NCBI GenBank assembly: GCA_017561265.1
Contig: JAFZDJ010000016.1
Span: 1 to 63,566, forward strand
Origin: Bacteroidales bacterium
GTDB lineage: Bacteria; Bacteroidota; Bacteroidia; Bacteroidales; UBA932
DNA: 63,566 bases
Reading direction: 5' to 3'
The translations under genes were made by a program, and so were the position numbers. How positions within the stretch are numbered: position 1 is the first letter of the stretch; every line of letters begins with the position of its first letter. Under the pieces are notes generated by a model. The model was not told where the DNA came from and ran no database searches. It was given only the letters and a program-made list of their open reading frames with translations. Below, in pieces: positions 32,012 to 40,948 of this stretch.

Positions 32012-34225
32012 ATGAAACGTTTATTCATTTTTCTGATGTCATTGTCGGTTGCTATTGCAGCATCTGCTCAGACATATCCTTATCAGGATGCGTCTCTAAC
32101 TCCTGAAGAACGTGCAAAAGACCTTCTTGGAAGACTTACCGTAGAGCAGAAGGTCATGCTCATGGACTATGATTCTCCGGAGATTCCTGAGTTCGGCATC
32201 CGCAAGTACAATTGGTGGAACGAGGCTCTTCATGGTTCGGCTCGTAACGGTCTTGCGACTGTGTTCCCTCAGGCTATCGGAATGGCTGCCAGCTGGAATG
32301 AGGAGCTTCTCGAAGAGGTGTTCGACGTAGCTTCTACCGAGCAGCGAATCAAGTTCTGCATTGCTCGTGATGAAGATGGTGTCCGTCGCTATCATGGTCT
32401 TACAGTATGGACTCCAAACATCAATATCTTCCGTGATCCACGCTGGGGACGCGGTCAGGAGACATATGGAGAGGATCCATATCTGACCACAGTGATGGGA
32501 CGCGCCGTAGTGAACGGCCTCCAGGGCGATCCGGACCAGAAGTATGACAAGCTCCATGCATGTCTGAAGCATTTTGCGATCCATAGCGGACCTGAGTATG
32601 AACGCCATGTGTTCAATGTGGAGGAAGTGTCGTGGCGTGATCTCAATGAGACATATCTCTATGCCTTTGAGCGCCTTGTCAAGACCACTGATGTAAAGGA
32701 GGTCATGTGTGCGTATAATGCATACGAAGGCAAGCCTTGCTGCGGAAGTGACAAGCTTCTTATCAAGATCCTCCGCGAGCAGTGGGGCTTCGACGGTCTT
32801 GTAGTGACTGACTGCTGGGCTGTGAACGATTTCTTCAGAGAAGGCCACCACAACATATTCCCGAACGACCCTGCGACTTCTACCGCATTCTCTGTAAGAA
32901 GCGGTGCCGACCTGGAGTGCGGAGACTCATTCTTCACTCTCATGGATGCTTACAAGGACGGAAAGGTGAGCGAGGCTGATCTTGACAGAGCTGTGCTCCG
33001 TATTCTCAAAGCACGCTTCGAACTTGGAGAAATGGATCCTGAGGAGTCTGTATCATGGAATTCGATTCCTCGTGAGCTTCTTGCATCCGACCAGCATCAT
33101 GAACTTGCCCTCAAGATGGCACGCGAGACTATGACCCTTCTTCAGAACAGAAACAAAGCTCTTCCGCTCAAGAAGGATGCAAGGTATGCCGTAGTTGGTC
33201 CTAATGCAGCTGATTCTCTTGTCATGTGGGGAAATTATAATGGTATTCCACGCAAGACCATCACGGTCCTCGAGGGTATTCAGGCTAAGGTAGGTGCGGA
33301 TAATGTTGTTTACGCAAAAGGTTGCGAGATTGCTGCGACATCCGTAGATGAGGGAAGATACAGCGAGACCGAGGGTAATTATCATGATGAGGCTCTTTCA
33401 AGAACGTCAGGCGCTGAATCAGCTTCTGCAACAGATCTTTCCATGTTTGATGACGTAGATGCAATCATCTTCGTAGGCGGTCTCTCTCCAAAGTTGGAAG
33501 GTGAGGAGATGAGGGTTAACTTCAAAGGCTTCAAGGGTGGAGACAGGACTTCTATCGAGCTTCCGGAGACTCAGAGAGCATATATCCAGGAACTCAAGAA
33601 GACCGGTAAGCCTATTGTCTTCGTACATCTTTCAGGTTCTGCTGTCGCCCTTGCTCCTGAGGCCGAGGCATGCGATGCCATCCTTCAGGGATGGTATGCA
33701 GGACAGGCCGGTGGCGAGGCTGTGGCTGATGTTCTTTTCGGTGACTATAATCCTGCCGGAAAACTTCCTGTGACATTCTATGCTTCAGATGCCGATCTTC
33801 CTGATTTCGGTGATTATGACATGCCTGGACATACATACAGATACTTCCAGGGCAAGCCGCTCTTCCCGTTCGGACATGGACTCAGCTTCAGCAAGTTCAA
33901 GTACAGAAGAGCCAGAATCAAGGACGGAATCATGAGAATACCTGTGAAGAATGCAAGCAAGATCGACGGTGATGAGGTCGTTCAGGTCTATGTCAAGAAA
34001 GCAGACGATGCAGACGGTCCTGTCATGAGCCTCAGAGGGTTCAAGCGTGTGAACATAAGAGCCGGAAAGAAGGCAATAGTGGAGATTCCGATGTCAGCAG
34101 AGAATATCGATCTCTTCAATCCTGAGACTGGAAAGATGGAAGCAGCACCTGGTAAATACATCATTTATTACGGCGGTACATCCGACATCACCAAGCTCAG
34201 GAAACTGAAGATTATCATAAGGTAA
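32012..34225 (+). CDS. Exported GH3 glycoside hydrolase (beta-glucosidase/beta-xylosidase type)
   Basis: A 737-residue enzyme with a signal peptide (MKRLFIFLMSLSVAIAASA). The GH3 N-domain shows WWNEALHGSARNGLATVFPQAIGMAASW, WTPNINIFRDPRWGRGQETYGEDPYL, CLKHFAIHSGPE and the nucleophile Asp267 in GLVVTDCWAVND. The GH3 C-domain follows (ALPLKKDARYAVVGPNAADSLVMWGNYNG) and then a fibronectin III-like tail. It is near the length of xylan-active GH3 enzymes without a PA14 insert. Likely periplasmic, acting on xylo- or gluco-oligosaccharides; no SusC/D pair flanks it. Confidence 0.92.
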   Translation: MKRLFIFLMSLSVAIAASAQTYPYQDASLTPEERAKDLLGRLTVEQKVMLMDYDSPEIPEFGIRKYNWWNEALHGSARNGLATVFPQAIGMAASWNEELLEEVFDVASTEQRIKFCIARDEDGVRRYHGLTVWTPNINIFRDPRWGRGQETYGEDPYLTTVMGRAVVNGLQGDPDQKYDKLHACLKHFAIHSGPEYERHVFNVEEVSWRDLNETYLYAFERLVKTTDVKEVMCAYNAYEGKPCCGSDKLLIKILREQWGFDGLVVTDCWAVNDFFREGHHNIFPNDPATSTAFSVRSGADLECGDSFFTLMDAYKDGKVSEADLDRAVLRILKARFELGEMDPEESVSWNSIPRELLASDQHHELALKMARETMTLLQNRNKALPLKKDARYAVVGPNAADSLVMWGNYNGIPRKTITVLEGIQAKVGADNVVYAKGCEIAATSVDEGRYSETEGNYHDEALSRTSGAESASATDLSMFDDVDAIIFVGGLSPKLEGEEMRVNFKGFKGGDRTSIELPETQRAYIQELKKTGKPIVFVHLSGSAVALAPEAEACDAILQGWYAGQAGGEAVADVLFGDYNPAGKLPVTFYASDADLPDFGDYDMPGHTYRYFQGKPLFPFGHGLSFSKFKYRRARIKDGIMRIPVKNASKIDGDEVVQVYVKKADDADGPVMSLRGFKRVNIRAGKKAIVEIPMSAENIDLFNPETGKMEAAPGKYIIYYGGTSDITKLRKLKIIIR

Positions 34226-34226
34226 G

Positions 34227-34252
34227 AGATCCTTCGCTGCACTCAGGATGAC
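34227..34252. repeat. Dispersed short repeat after the GH3 gene
   Basis: The minus strand reads GTCATCCTGAGTGCAGCG then AAGGATCT. The same type of repeat, with consensus start GTCATCC(C/T)GAG, is found inside lpdA at 48341-48368. The terminal ATCC and GGAT are complementary. Repeats of this type occur scattered between genes in many Bacteroidota genomes. Confidence 0.6.
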
Positions 34253-34257
34253 AATGT

Positions 34258-34842
34258 TCAGATTTCATTGATGTCGATGATTCCGGACAGCACAGCGAAG
34301 ATCGTCAGCTTTCCGATGGATCGGGTCCCAAGCTTGTCGCAGATATTATTGCGATGGAAGATGACAGTTGTGGCAGAGATTCCCAGAGTCTCTGCCATTT
34401 CTTTGTTTATCATGCCCTTTACCATAAGCCTTAGGACATCTTTTTCCCTAGGGGAGAGCTCGCTGCTGCTTTTGAGCCTGCTGCTCTTGCCATGCTGGAC
34501 TTCATATCTGCTGACGAGCTGGATTCTCAGGAGCTTGCTCATGAGTTCTTCTTCCGGGAGGGAAATGTCAAGTACATTGAAACCTGCCTTGCTGAATTTC
34601 TTGTCAGGTCCTACGGAAATCACAGTCGTCTGATTCTTCAACGTTTCGAATTCGTCTATGTGCTTGAACAGGATGTCTGAATTGACGAAGAAATGTACGA
34701 AATGGCGGTTTGAATCTCTTATGAAGCTGTCCATGTTACCGTAGGTGTATACCTCCACATTATTGTATACATCCCATAAGATGCTTCTTAATGCGATGCT
34801 GCTGAGGGTGTTGGAGTCTATTATGGCTAGGCAGGGATTCAT
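34258..34842 (-). CDS. LuxR-type transcriptional regulator with degenerate receiver domain
   Basis: A 194-residue protein with an N-terminal receiver-like domain (MNPCLAIIDSNTLSSIALRSILWD) and a C-terminal LuxR HTH (SELSPREKDVLRLMVKGMINKEMAETLGISATTVIFHRNNICDKLG). The strand where the phospho-acceptor Asp should sit reads HFFVNSDIL, with Asn near residue 54. Phosphorylation is therefore doubtful. It starts 2 bp after the potassium transporter gene, so the two form an operon. No histidine kinase is adjacent. It may respond to something other than phosphorylation. Confidence 0.88.
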   Translation of the reverse strand: MNPCLAIIDSNTLSSIALRSILWDVYNNVEVYTYGNMDSFIRDSNRHFVHFFVNSDILFKHIDEFETLKNQTTVISVGPDKKFSKAGFNVLDISLPEEELMSKLLRIQLVSRYEVQHGKSSRLKSSSELSPREKDVLRLMVKGMINKEMAETLGISATTVIFHRNNICDKLGTRSIGKLTIFAVLSGIIDINEI

Positions 34843-34844
34843 GG

Positions 34845-36296
34845 CTATTTCTGTCTGTTACCGATCATGGAAAATACTATCAGGACAGGGAATATTTCCA
34901 CTCGTCCTAGGAACATGTCCACTGTGAAGATGAATTTTGCAGCAGCTGGAATTGTTGAATAATTGCCCATGGTTCCAAGTTGTCCTAGTCCCGGGCCTAC
35001 ATTGCCTATTGATGCCAGAGTTCCGGAAAATGCATCGGAAATGTCCAGTCCGCATATGAGGACCAATACGAATGACAAGAATAGAATGACTATGTAAAGT
35101 ACGATATACATGAAGACGGCCGACACAGCATCCTCATCCAGAATCCTGCCGCTTACTCTCGTTCTGAAAAGAGAGCTCGGATGCAGACGTTTCTGCAGAT
35201 CCATCCATATGGCCTTCAGTGAAATATACATTCTGTCAGCCTTTATTCCGCCTGTTGTAGAGCCGGAGCATCCGCAGTGGAAAGCAGCAAACAGCAGGAG
35301 AGCATTTGCCAGAAGCGGCCATTTCGAGTTGTCTGCCTGACCGAAGCCTGTTGTTGTCAGATAACTTACTGTCTGGAATGTGGAATCGAGAAACGATCTG
35401 CCCCATGATTCATAACCGCCCTGCAGCTTCAGGCTTATTGCTGTCGTTATGCTTAACACGGCGATGACCCATAAATAATATCTGGTGACACCGCCTGTGG
35501 CAGGCTTCAATGTACGCTTGGCCAGTATTGCGAAGATTGCACCGAAATGCATGGCGGACAACGCCATGAAAATGGTTATTATTATGTCTATCAACGGTGA
35601 TGCATAGTGCATTATAGACGTGTTCCTAGTACTGAATCCTCCTGTTGCAACAGTACTGAAGGCGTGATTGACTGCGTCAAATAAAGACATCCCTGCAGCC
35701 CATAGACATAAGCTCTCAGCCAGTGTCAGGCCGAGGTAAACGGTCAACATCACTCTGGATGTCTTCCCTGACTTATATCTGTATCCTTCCTTGGACAATG
35801 ATGAAAGTTCCAGATGTGCCAGCTTCAGCTTGGAAGGACTTGTATCCGGAATGATCATCAGAAGGAACACGATTACGCCGAGACCTCCGATGAAATGAGT
35901 GGATGATCTCCAGAAAAGAAGACTCTTGGGAAGTGCCTCTATATCTGTAAGGATTGTCGATCCCGTTGTCGTATAGCCGGAGACGCTTTCAAACCAGGCG
36001 TTCATCAGTGTGAATTCTCCACCCCAAAGCACATAAGGGAGCATTCCGAATACGAAAGAAAGCAGCCACGAGATGACTATCGTAAGGTATCCGTCCTGAA
36101 GTGATGTTTCTGTCTTGCTCTTGACAAATATGAATGGAAACAGTCCCGTGATGAAAGTTGCAAGAAAGCTTATTACGAGGGGTGTGAATGCTGAATCAAA
36201 ACCATATATTATCGATATGATAATTGCAAACAACATGAACAAGGCATTGATGAGAAGTGCCTTGCCCACATTTGTCGATATTGCTTTTACTTGCAT
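34845..36296 (-). CDS. trkH: TrkH/KtrB-family potassium uptake membrane subunit
   Basis: A 483-residue membrane protein with about 10-12 helices and four pore-loop repeats. Filter-like segments are SGYTTTGSTIL, FSTVATGGFSTRN, YLTTTGFGQAD and LASIGNVGPGLG, matching the TrkH/KtrB selectivity pattern. I chose the ATG at 36296 (MQVKAIST); the longer frame adds a non-hydrophobic leader and crosses the promoter. It moves K+ inward, usually with a TrkA/KtrA gating protein, which is not encoded nearby. A minus-strand TATATTTG at 36322-36329 fits a -7 box. Confidence 0.93.
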   Translation of the reverse strand: MQVKAISTNVGKALLINALFMLFAIIISIIYGFDSAFTPLVISFLATFITGLFPFIFVKSKTETSLQDGYLTIVISWLLSFVFGMLPYVLWGGEFTLMNAWFESVSGYTTTGSTILTDIEALPKSLLFWRSSTHFIGGLGVIVFLLMIIPDTSPSKLKLAHLELSSLSKEGYRYKSGKTSRVMLTVYLGLTLAESLCLWAAGMSLFDAVNHAFSTVATGGFSTRNTSIMHYASPLIDIIITIFMALSAMHFGAIFAILAKRTLKPATGGVTRYYLWVIAVLSITTAISLKLQGGYESWGRSFLDSTFQTVSYLTTTGFGQADNSKWPLLANALLLFAAFHCGCSGSTTGGIKADRMYISLKAIWMDLQKRLHPSSLFRTRVSGRILDEDAVSAVFMYIVLYIVILFLSFVLVLICGLDISDAFSGTLASIGNVGPGLGQLGTMGNYSTIPAAAKFIFTVDMFLGRVEIFPVLIVFSMIGNRQK

Positions 36297-36321
36297 TGTT
36301 TCCTGGTCTGGATTTTGTTTG

Positions 36322-36329
36322 CAAATATA
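36322..36329 (-). promoter_or_regulatory. -7 box for trkH
   Basis: On the minus strand this reads TATATTTG and lies 26 bases before the ATG at 36296. It is back-to-back with the ferritin promoter on the other strand. Confidence 0.5.
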
Positions 36330-36351
36330 TATCAAAAAGTTCATTATATCC

Positions 36352-36381
36352 TTGCGGAATGGAAATCTTTATCTATATTTG
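36352..36381 (+). promoter_or_regulatory. Promoter of the ferritin gene
   Basis: TTG (36352-36354), exactly 19 bases, then TATATTTG (36374-36381): a consensus Bacteroidota promoter. The ATG is 37 bases downstream. Confidence 0.75.
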
Positions 36382-36418
36382 CAATATATAAAATTGACAA
36401 ATTCTAAATAAGTGCATT

Positions 36419-36943
36419 ATGATCTCACCTAAACTCCATGCGGCAATCAATGCCCAGATCAATGCCGAGCTCTGGTCGGCTTATCTTTATCTTGCAATGT
36501 CTCTTGACTGTGAGTCAAAGGGATATAAAGGATTCGCGAACTGGTTTTATATTCAGTTCCAGGAGGAACAGGCTCATGCCCGTATATTCATGAACTATCT
36601 TAATTCACGTGATGCAAAGGTCGAACTTCTTCCGATTGAAGAGGTTCCATCTGCGTGGAACAGCGTCCTTGATATGTATCTCCATACGCTCGAGCATGAG
36701 AAGAAGGTTACTTCACTCATCAACAATCTTTCTGCAATAGCTGACGAAGACAGAGATTTCGCCTCCCTTAACAGACTCGTATGGTTTATTGACGAGCAGG
36801 TTGAGGAAGAAGAATCTGCAAGAGAAATGATTTCTGCCGTCGAGGCAGTCGAAGGCAACAAGTACGGAATGTACATGCTCGATAAGGAGCAGGCTGCAAG
36901 AGTATTTAATGTGCCTTCGCCTCTTGCAACCGCTGCAGAATAG
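36419..36943 (+). CDS. ftnA: Non-haem ferritin
   Basis: A 174-residue four-helix-bundle ferritin that oxidises and stores iron in a 24-subunit cage. The diiron ferroxidase ligands are visible in NAELWSAYLYLAMS (first Glu), FQEEQAHARIF (Glu-x2-His), and the later VWFIDEQVEEEESA. The length matches bacterial FtnA. It has a consensus promoter, and its stop is 1 bp from the stop of the convergent nitroreductase gene. Confidence 0.95.
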   Translation: MISPKLHAAINAQINAELWSAYLYLAMSLDCESKGYKGFANWFYIQFQEEQAHARIFMNYLNSRDAKVELLPIEEVPSAWNSVLDMYLHTLEHEKKVTSLINNLSAIADEDRDFASLNRLVWFIDEQVEEEESAREMISAVEAVEGNKYGMYMLDKEQAARVFNVPSPLATAAE

Positions 36944-36944
36944 T

Positions 36945-37565
36945 TTAATCTACAAATTTCACTTTACTGAAATCCCTAGGCTTTGCCTCTGGCGCTTCAT
37001 CCGGATATCCCATGCCTATGCAGATGACTGGTGTATATCCTTCGCTGAAACCAAGTTTCGCGATTGCGTCAGGGGCATTTCTCAGGAATCGTACCGGACT
37101 TCCGAGACATACCGAACCTACTCCCATTGCCCATCCGGAAAGCATGATGTTCTCAGAAAGAAGTCCGCAGTCGATCACTGAAAAGTCGTAGGACGGGTCA
37201 TTGGCTATGAATACCATGGTCGGTGCACCACGGAAGCATCCTTTGATCATTCCGGAGTCGGCTTCAGGGTTGCCGGCTGCCATAAGTCTGATTATTTCTT
37301 CCATCACTTCCGGATTGTCTACCACGCGTACTTCCCAGGACTGTCTGTTCTGTCCGCTAGGAGCATTTATTCCGCATTCCATGATTTTCTGCATGGTCTC
37401 CCTGGCAACTGGTCCATCCTTATATTTCCTTATGCTTCTGCGTGTCATGATATTTTCGATGACTGCATTCCGGTTGTCGGATCCTGTCTGATCCGCAGTT
37501 GTATTGCTGCATGAAACCGCAGCAGCGAGGCAGAGACCTGCGATGATGATGTTGAATGTCTTCAT
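36945..37565 (-). CDS. Nitroreductase-family lipoprotein
   Basis: A 206-residue protein with a lipoprotein signal (MKTFNIIIAGLCLAAAVSC, acceptor Cys19) followed by an FMN-dependent nitroreductase domain. The domain shows IMTRRSIRKYKDGPV, GINAPSGQNRQSWEVRVV, and MGVGSVCLGSPVRF near the C terminus. The ATG at 37565 was chosen because it exposes this signal; a longer frame with 97 extra residues has no such feature. Extracytoplasmic nitroreductase-like lipoproteins are typical of Bacteroidales; the electron donor and substrate are unknown. Confidence 0.88.
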   Translation of the reverse strand: MKTFNIIIAGLCLAAAVSCSNTTADQTGSDNRNAVIENIMTRRSIRKYKDGPVARETMQKIMECGINAPSGQNRQSWEVRVVDNPEVMEEIIRLMAAGNPEADSGMIKGCFRGAPTMVFIANDPSYDFSVIDCGLLSENIMLSGWAMGVGSVCLGSPVRFLRNAPDAIAKLGFSEGYTPVICIGMGYPDEAPEAKPRDFSKVKFVD

Positions 37566-37626
37566 AGACTTGAATATTAAGTTACTGTTCCAGTCAAAGA
37601 TAGAAAGTTTTAAATGAAAAATGATA

Positions 37627-37634
37627 TATATTTG
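37627..37634 (+). promoter_or_regulatory. -7 box for the methyltransferase gene
   Basis: TATATTTG fits TAnnTTTG and lies 19 bases before the ATG at 37654. Confidence 0.45.
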
Positions 37635-37653
37635 CATAAAACATTCATGCCTG

Positions 37654-38388
37654 ATGAACAATTCCGTATTGATTCCCGGCGGTGATCCGATGGGTGCAGC
37701 CATATATGATTTCCATAAGAACGGTACAGCAGATGTACTAAGAGTCTTTTCTTCGCAGTTTGATGAAGATGAGATACCAGTCGCAGATCTCTTCAGAGAC
37801 TTTGACGGTATGCCGTATCTCGAGCAGACGGCCCTGGAAATGGCAAAAGGATCCATTCTGGATGTAGGAGCCGGCAGCGGATGTCACTCCGCAGCCTTGA
37901 AGGAGATGGGGAAGTCGGCAACAGCTATCGATATATCGCCTCTGTCTGTTGAGGTCATGAAGGAAAGGGGTATAGATGCACGTCAGGTCAATCTTTTCGA
38001 TGAGACTTTCGACAAAAGGTTCGACACGATACTCATGCTTATGAATGGTACAGGAATCATCGGAAATCTTGACAACATGCCAGCATTCTTTTCCAGGATG
38101 AAGCAGCTTCTCAATCCCGGAGGATGCGTTTTGATAGATTCCAGTGATCTGAGATATCTTTTCGAGGAAGAAGACGGCAGTCTGATGATAGATCTTGCTG
38201 ATGATTATTATGGTCTGCTGGATTATCAGATGCAGTACAAAGATGTGCTCGGTGAACCTTTCGACTGGCTATATGTAGATTTCGATACTCTTGCCTTTCA
38301 TGCTGAGGAAAACGGGTTTGAAGCCGAGCTTGTGGCCGAAGGAGAACATTATGACTATCTTGCCAGACTTACTCCGTCAGAACGGTAA
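37654..38388 (+). CDS. Class I SAM-dependent methyltransferase
   Basis: A 244-residue protein with the Rossmann-type SAM site: motif I ILDVGAGSGCHSAALKEMGKSATAIDISPLSVEVMKERG, then motif II/III DTILMLMNGTGIIGNL and LNPGGCVLIDSSDL. The substrate is unknown. I used the ATG at 37654; an ATG 12 codons further (MGAAIYDFHK) is a reasonable alternative. The next gene, a TonB-dependent receptor, starts 57 bp downstream on the same strand. Confidence 0.87.
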   Translation: MNNSVLIPGGDPMGAAIYDFHKNGTADVLRVFSSQFDEDEIPVADLFRDFDGMPYLEQTALEMAKGSILDVGAGSGCHSAALKEMGKSATAIDISPLSVEVMKERGIDARQVNLFDETFDKRFDTILMLMNGTGIIGNLDNMPAFFSRMKQLLNPGGCVLIDSSDLRYLFEEEDGSLMIDLADDYYGLLDYQMQYKDVLGEPFDWLYVDFDTLAFHAEENGFEAELVAEGEHYDYLARLTPSER

Positions 38389-38445
38389 AGACAGGCTTTA
38401 CTAGCACGATAAATGTATAGCAACAAGACGGTTAGTTATTATATC

Positions 38446-40824
38446 ATGAAACGTCTTGTTGTTTTTTTGGCCTTCATTTCGGCCATTCAGTCATTCATGG
38501 CCTCTGCCCAGTCAGATGGTTATCCTGTAAGCGGACGTGTAATCGACCGTATGACCCGTGAGCCTGTTCCATATGCTGCAGTGATCATTGTCGGTGTGGA
38601 AGGTTCCGGTGTACTTGCAGACTCGACCGGAGTCTTTCTTCTGGAAAATGTAAGTCCTGGAATATCACAGTTTTCAGCTATACAGCTTGGCTACAGGACG
38701 GTTGTAACACCGGAATATCAGATCAATCCATATACTCCATTTATAGAGATCGAGATGGAGCAGGATCCGACGGAACTGGCAGCTTCAAGTGTGAAGCCTT
38801 CTCCATTTTTAAGAAGTGTGGAAAGTCCGGTCAGTGTCAGGATCATAAGCGTCGGAGATATCGACAAGATTCCAGGTGCCAACAAGGATGTAGCTAGAAT
38901 AGTGCGCTCGTATCCTGGAGTTTCATATTCTCCGATAGGATATCGCAATGATCTGATTGTCAGGGGAGGAGGACCTTCGGAAAACGTATTCTTCATTGAC
39001 GGTATCGAGATCCCCAATATAAATCATTTTGCTACACAGGGAGCATCCGGAGGCCCTGTCAGCATCCTTAATTCCGATCTTATCAGAGAAATAAGTTTCT
39101 ATACAGGAGCCTTTCCTGCAAATAGAGGTGGAGCCTTGAGCTCAGTAATGGATATCACTCTTAAAGACGGCAATCCAGAAAAGCAGGCTTTCAAGGCTGT
39201 TTTGGGAGCATCGGAAGTCGGTGTAAGCGCGAGCGGTCACATCGGTCGGAAAACGACATACATCGCATCTGTCCGACAGTCATATCTCCAGCTTCTTTTC
39301 AAACTTCTTGGACTTCCGATGCTTCCGAACTATATAGACGGTCAGGTCAAATTCAAGACAAAGCTGGACAATCGGAATGAACTGATGTTCATAGGCCTTG
39401 CCGGTTTTGACAATATGAAGCTAAGTACTGAACCGGATGATGCCGGTGATGAATATCTTCTGAGTTACCTCCCGAAACTTAAGCAGGAAACATTTACTGT
39501 CGGAGCGTCGTACAAGCATTTTGGAGACGGTCACATGCAGACCTGGAGCTTGAGCTACAATTACCTTAACAACAGGAATCTGAAGTATCTGAATAATGAC
39601 GAGAGCTCGTCTGAGAACATTATTCTGGAAAGCAGCGCTCTTGAAGGCAAGGCGCAAGGACGATTTGAAAACAGGTCTTATTATGGAGCCTGGACTGTAC
39701 GTGAAGGTGCGGAAGTAAATTTCAGACATTATGACAGTGATGTCTTCCGGCGTATTTCAGACGGATCATCACTTGACTATGCAACTGATCTAGGCTTTTT
39801 CGGATGGGGAGTATATGCGTCGGCAGACTATAAATCTCCGTCAGGCAGACTGAATGCCTCTGCCGGTATCCGAGCTGACGGCAGCTCTTTTTCTTCCGAG
39901 ACGGCCAAGGTCTGGAAGCAGCTCTCACCCCGTGCATCGGTTTCATACATGCCTTGGGAAAACTGGTCTTTCAACGCCAGTGCCGGCTTTTACCATCAGC
40001 TGCCTCCTATAACGGCTCTAGGTTTTCGTGACCAGGATGGCGATAAGGCCAATGCCGGTCTTGAGTATATGAGGGTCGTGTCTGCGGCCTTAGGTGCGGA
40101 TTGGAAGTTGCGTGACAGGCTTTTCATCGGACTGGAGGGTTTCTACAAGCAGTTTCTTGATATACCGTTGTCAGTAGCTACTGACGTGCCTCTTACCTGT
40201 GTCGGAGCTGATTACGGCAGTATAGGTGAAGAGCTGCTGGTATCTTCTGCCCAAGGTCGTTCATATGGAACTGAACTTCTTGTCAGATGGCTTATTCCTG
40301 ACAAGGTCACTCTGATAGGGTCGGCAACTTTATATAAAAGCGAATACAGAAGCACTAAAGATGCTGAGTATGTTCCGTCGTCATGGGACAACCGCTTCAT
40401 CTTTAATCTGAGTGCAGTATATGAGCTGCCGAAATATTGGAGTATAGGAGCCAAGATAAGTGCGATCGGAGGTTCCCCGTATACCCCATACGACGAGGAC
40501 GCATCTTCTCTGAAGGTCAGCTGGGATGCAGCGGGAAGACCGGTTTATGATTATGCGAGGTACAATGGAGAAAGGCTGGATCCATATTTTCAGGTGGATC
40601 TGCGCGTTGATAAGAATTTCTATTTCAGGAAATGGACCATGGGACTGTATGTGGATCTTCAGAATGTGACATTCAGCAAGATCCGTCAGCCGGACGCATA
40701 TCTCAGTACAGGGGAGATCATTAATCCGGAAGATCTCCCTTTGGAACAAAGATATATACTGGAAACTCTGGAGCTCTGGAGCGGTACTATTGTTCCTGCC
40801 ATCGGCATTACCGTGGCATTCTGA
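38446..40824 (+). CDS. TonB-dependent receptor with carboxypeptidase-like N-domain
   Basis: A 792-residue outer-membrane receptor. The signal peptide MKRLVVFLAFISAIQSFMASA is followed by a carboxypeptidase-like domain (YPVSGRVIDRMTREPVPYAAVIIVGVEGSGVLADSTGVF). A plug follows (PGANKDVARIVRSYPGVSYSPIGYRNDLIVRGGGPSENVFFIDGIEI), then a 22-strand-type barrel ending in aromatic VAF, as expected for assembly by the BAM complex. No SusD partner or metal gene is adjacent, so the imported substrate cannot be inferred. The frame upstream of 38446 is a non-signal-like extension and was not used. Confidence 0.92.
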   Translation: MKRLVVFLAFISAIQSFMASAQSDGYPVSGRVIDRMTREPVPYAAVIIVGVEGSGVLADSTGVFLLENVSPGISQFSAIQLGYRTVVTPEYQINPYTPFIEIEMEQDPTELAASSVKPSPFLRSVESPVSVRIISVGDIDKIPGANKDVARIVRSYPGVSYSPIGYRNDLIVRGGGPSENVFFIDGIEIPNINHFATQGASGGPVSILNSDLIREISFYTGAFPANRGGALSSVMDITLKDGNPEKQAFKAVLGASEVGVSASGHIGRKTTYIASVRQSYLQLLFKLLGLPMLPNYIDGQVKFKTKLDNRNELMFIGLAGFDNMKLSTEPDDAGDEYLLSYLPKLKQETFTVGASYKHFGDGHMQTWSLSYNYLNNRNLKYLNNDESSSENIILESSALEGKAQGRFENRSYYGAWTVREGAEVNFRHYDSDVFRRISDGSSLDYATDLGFFGWGVYASADYKSPSGRLNASAGIRADGSSFSSETAKVWKQLSPRASVSYMPWENWSFNASAGFYHQLPPITALGFRDQDGDKANAGLEYMRVVSAALGADWKLRDRLFIGLEGFYKQFLDIPLSVATDVPLTCVGADYGSIGEELLVSSAQGRSYGTELLVRWLIPDKVTLIGSATLYKSEYRSTKDAEYVPSSWDNRFIFNLSAVYELPKYWSIGAKISAIGGSPYTPYDEDASSLKVSWDAAGRPVYDYARYNGERLDPYFQVDLRVDKNFYFRKWTMGLYVDLQNVTFSKIRQPDAYLSTGEIINPEDLPLEQRYILETLELWSGTIVPAIGITVAF

Positions 40825-40888
40825 TATGGCATGATTCCGCTGATTTGAAAATAATTCAATTTTCCGGACAACGAATGGAAAAATTGTA

Positions 40889-40896
40889 TACCTTTG
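40889..40896 (+). promoter_or_regulatory. -7 box for nhaA
   Basis: TACCTTTG matches TAnnTTTG and leaves a 5' leader of about 50 bases before the nhaA ATG at 40949. Confidence 0.5.
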
Positions 40897-40948
40897 CGGC
40901 CGTTTTGCAGAATAGCAAGTTAAATATCATTAAACAATTAGCGGAATT

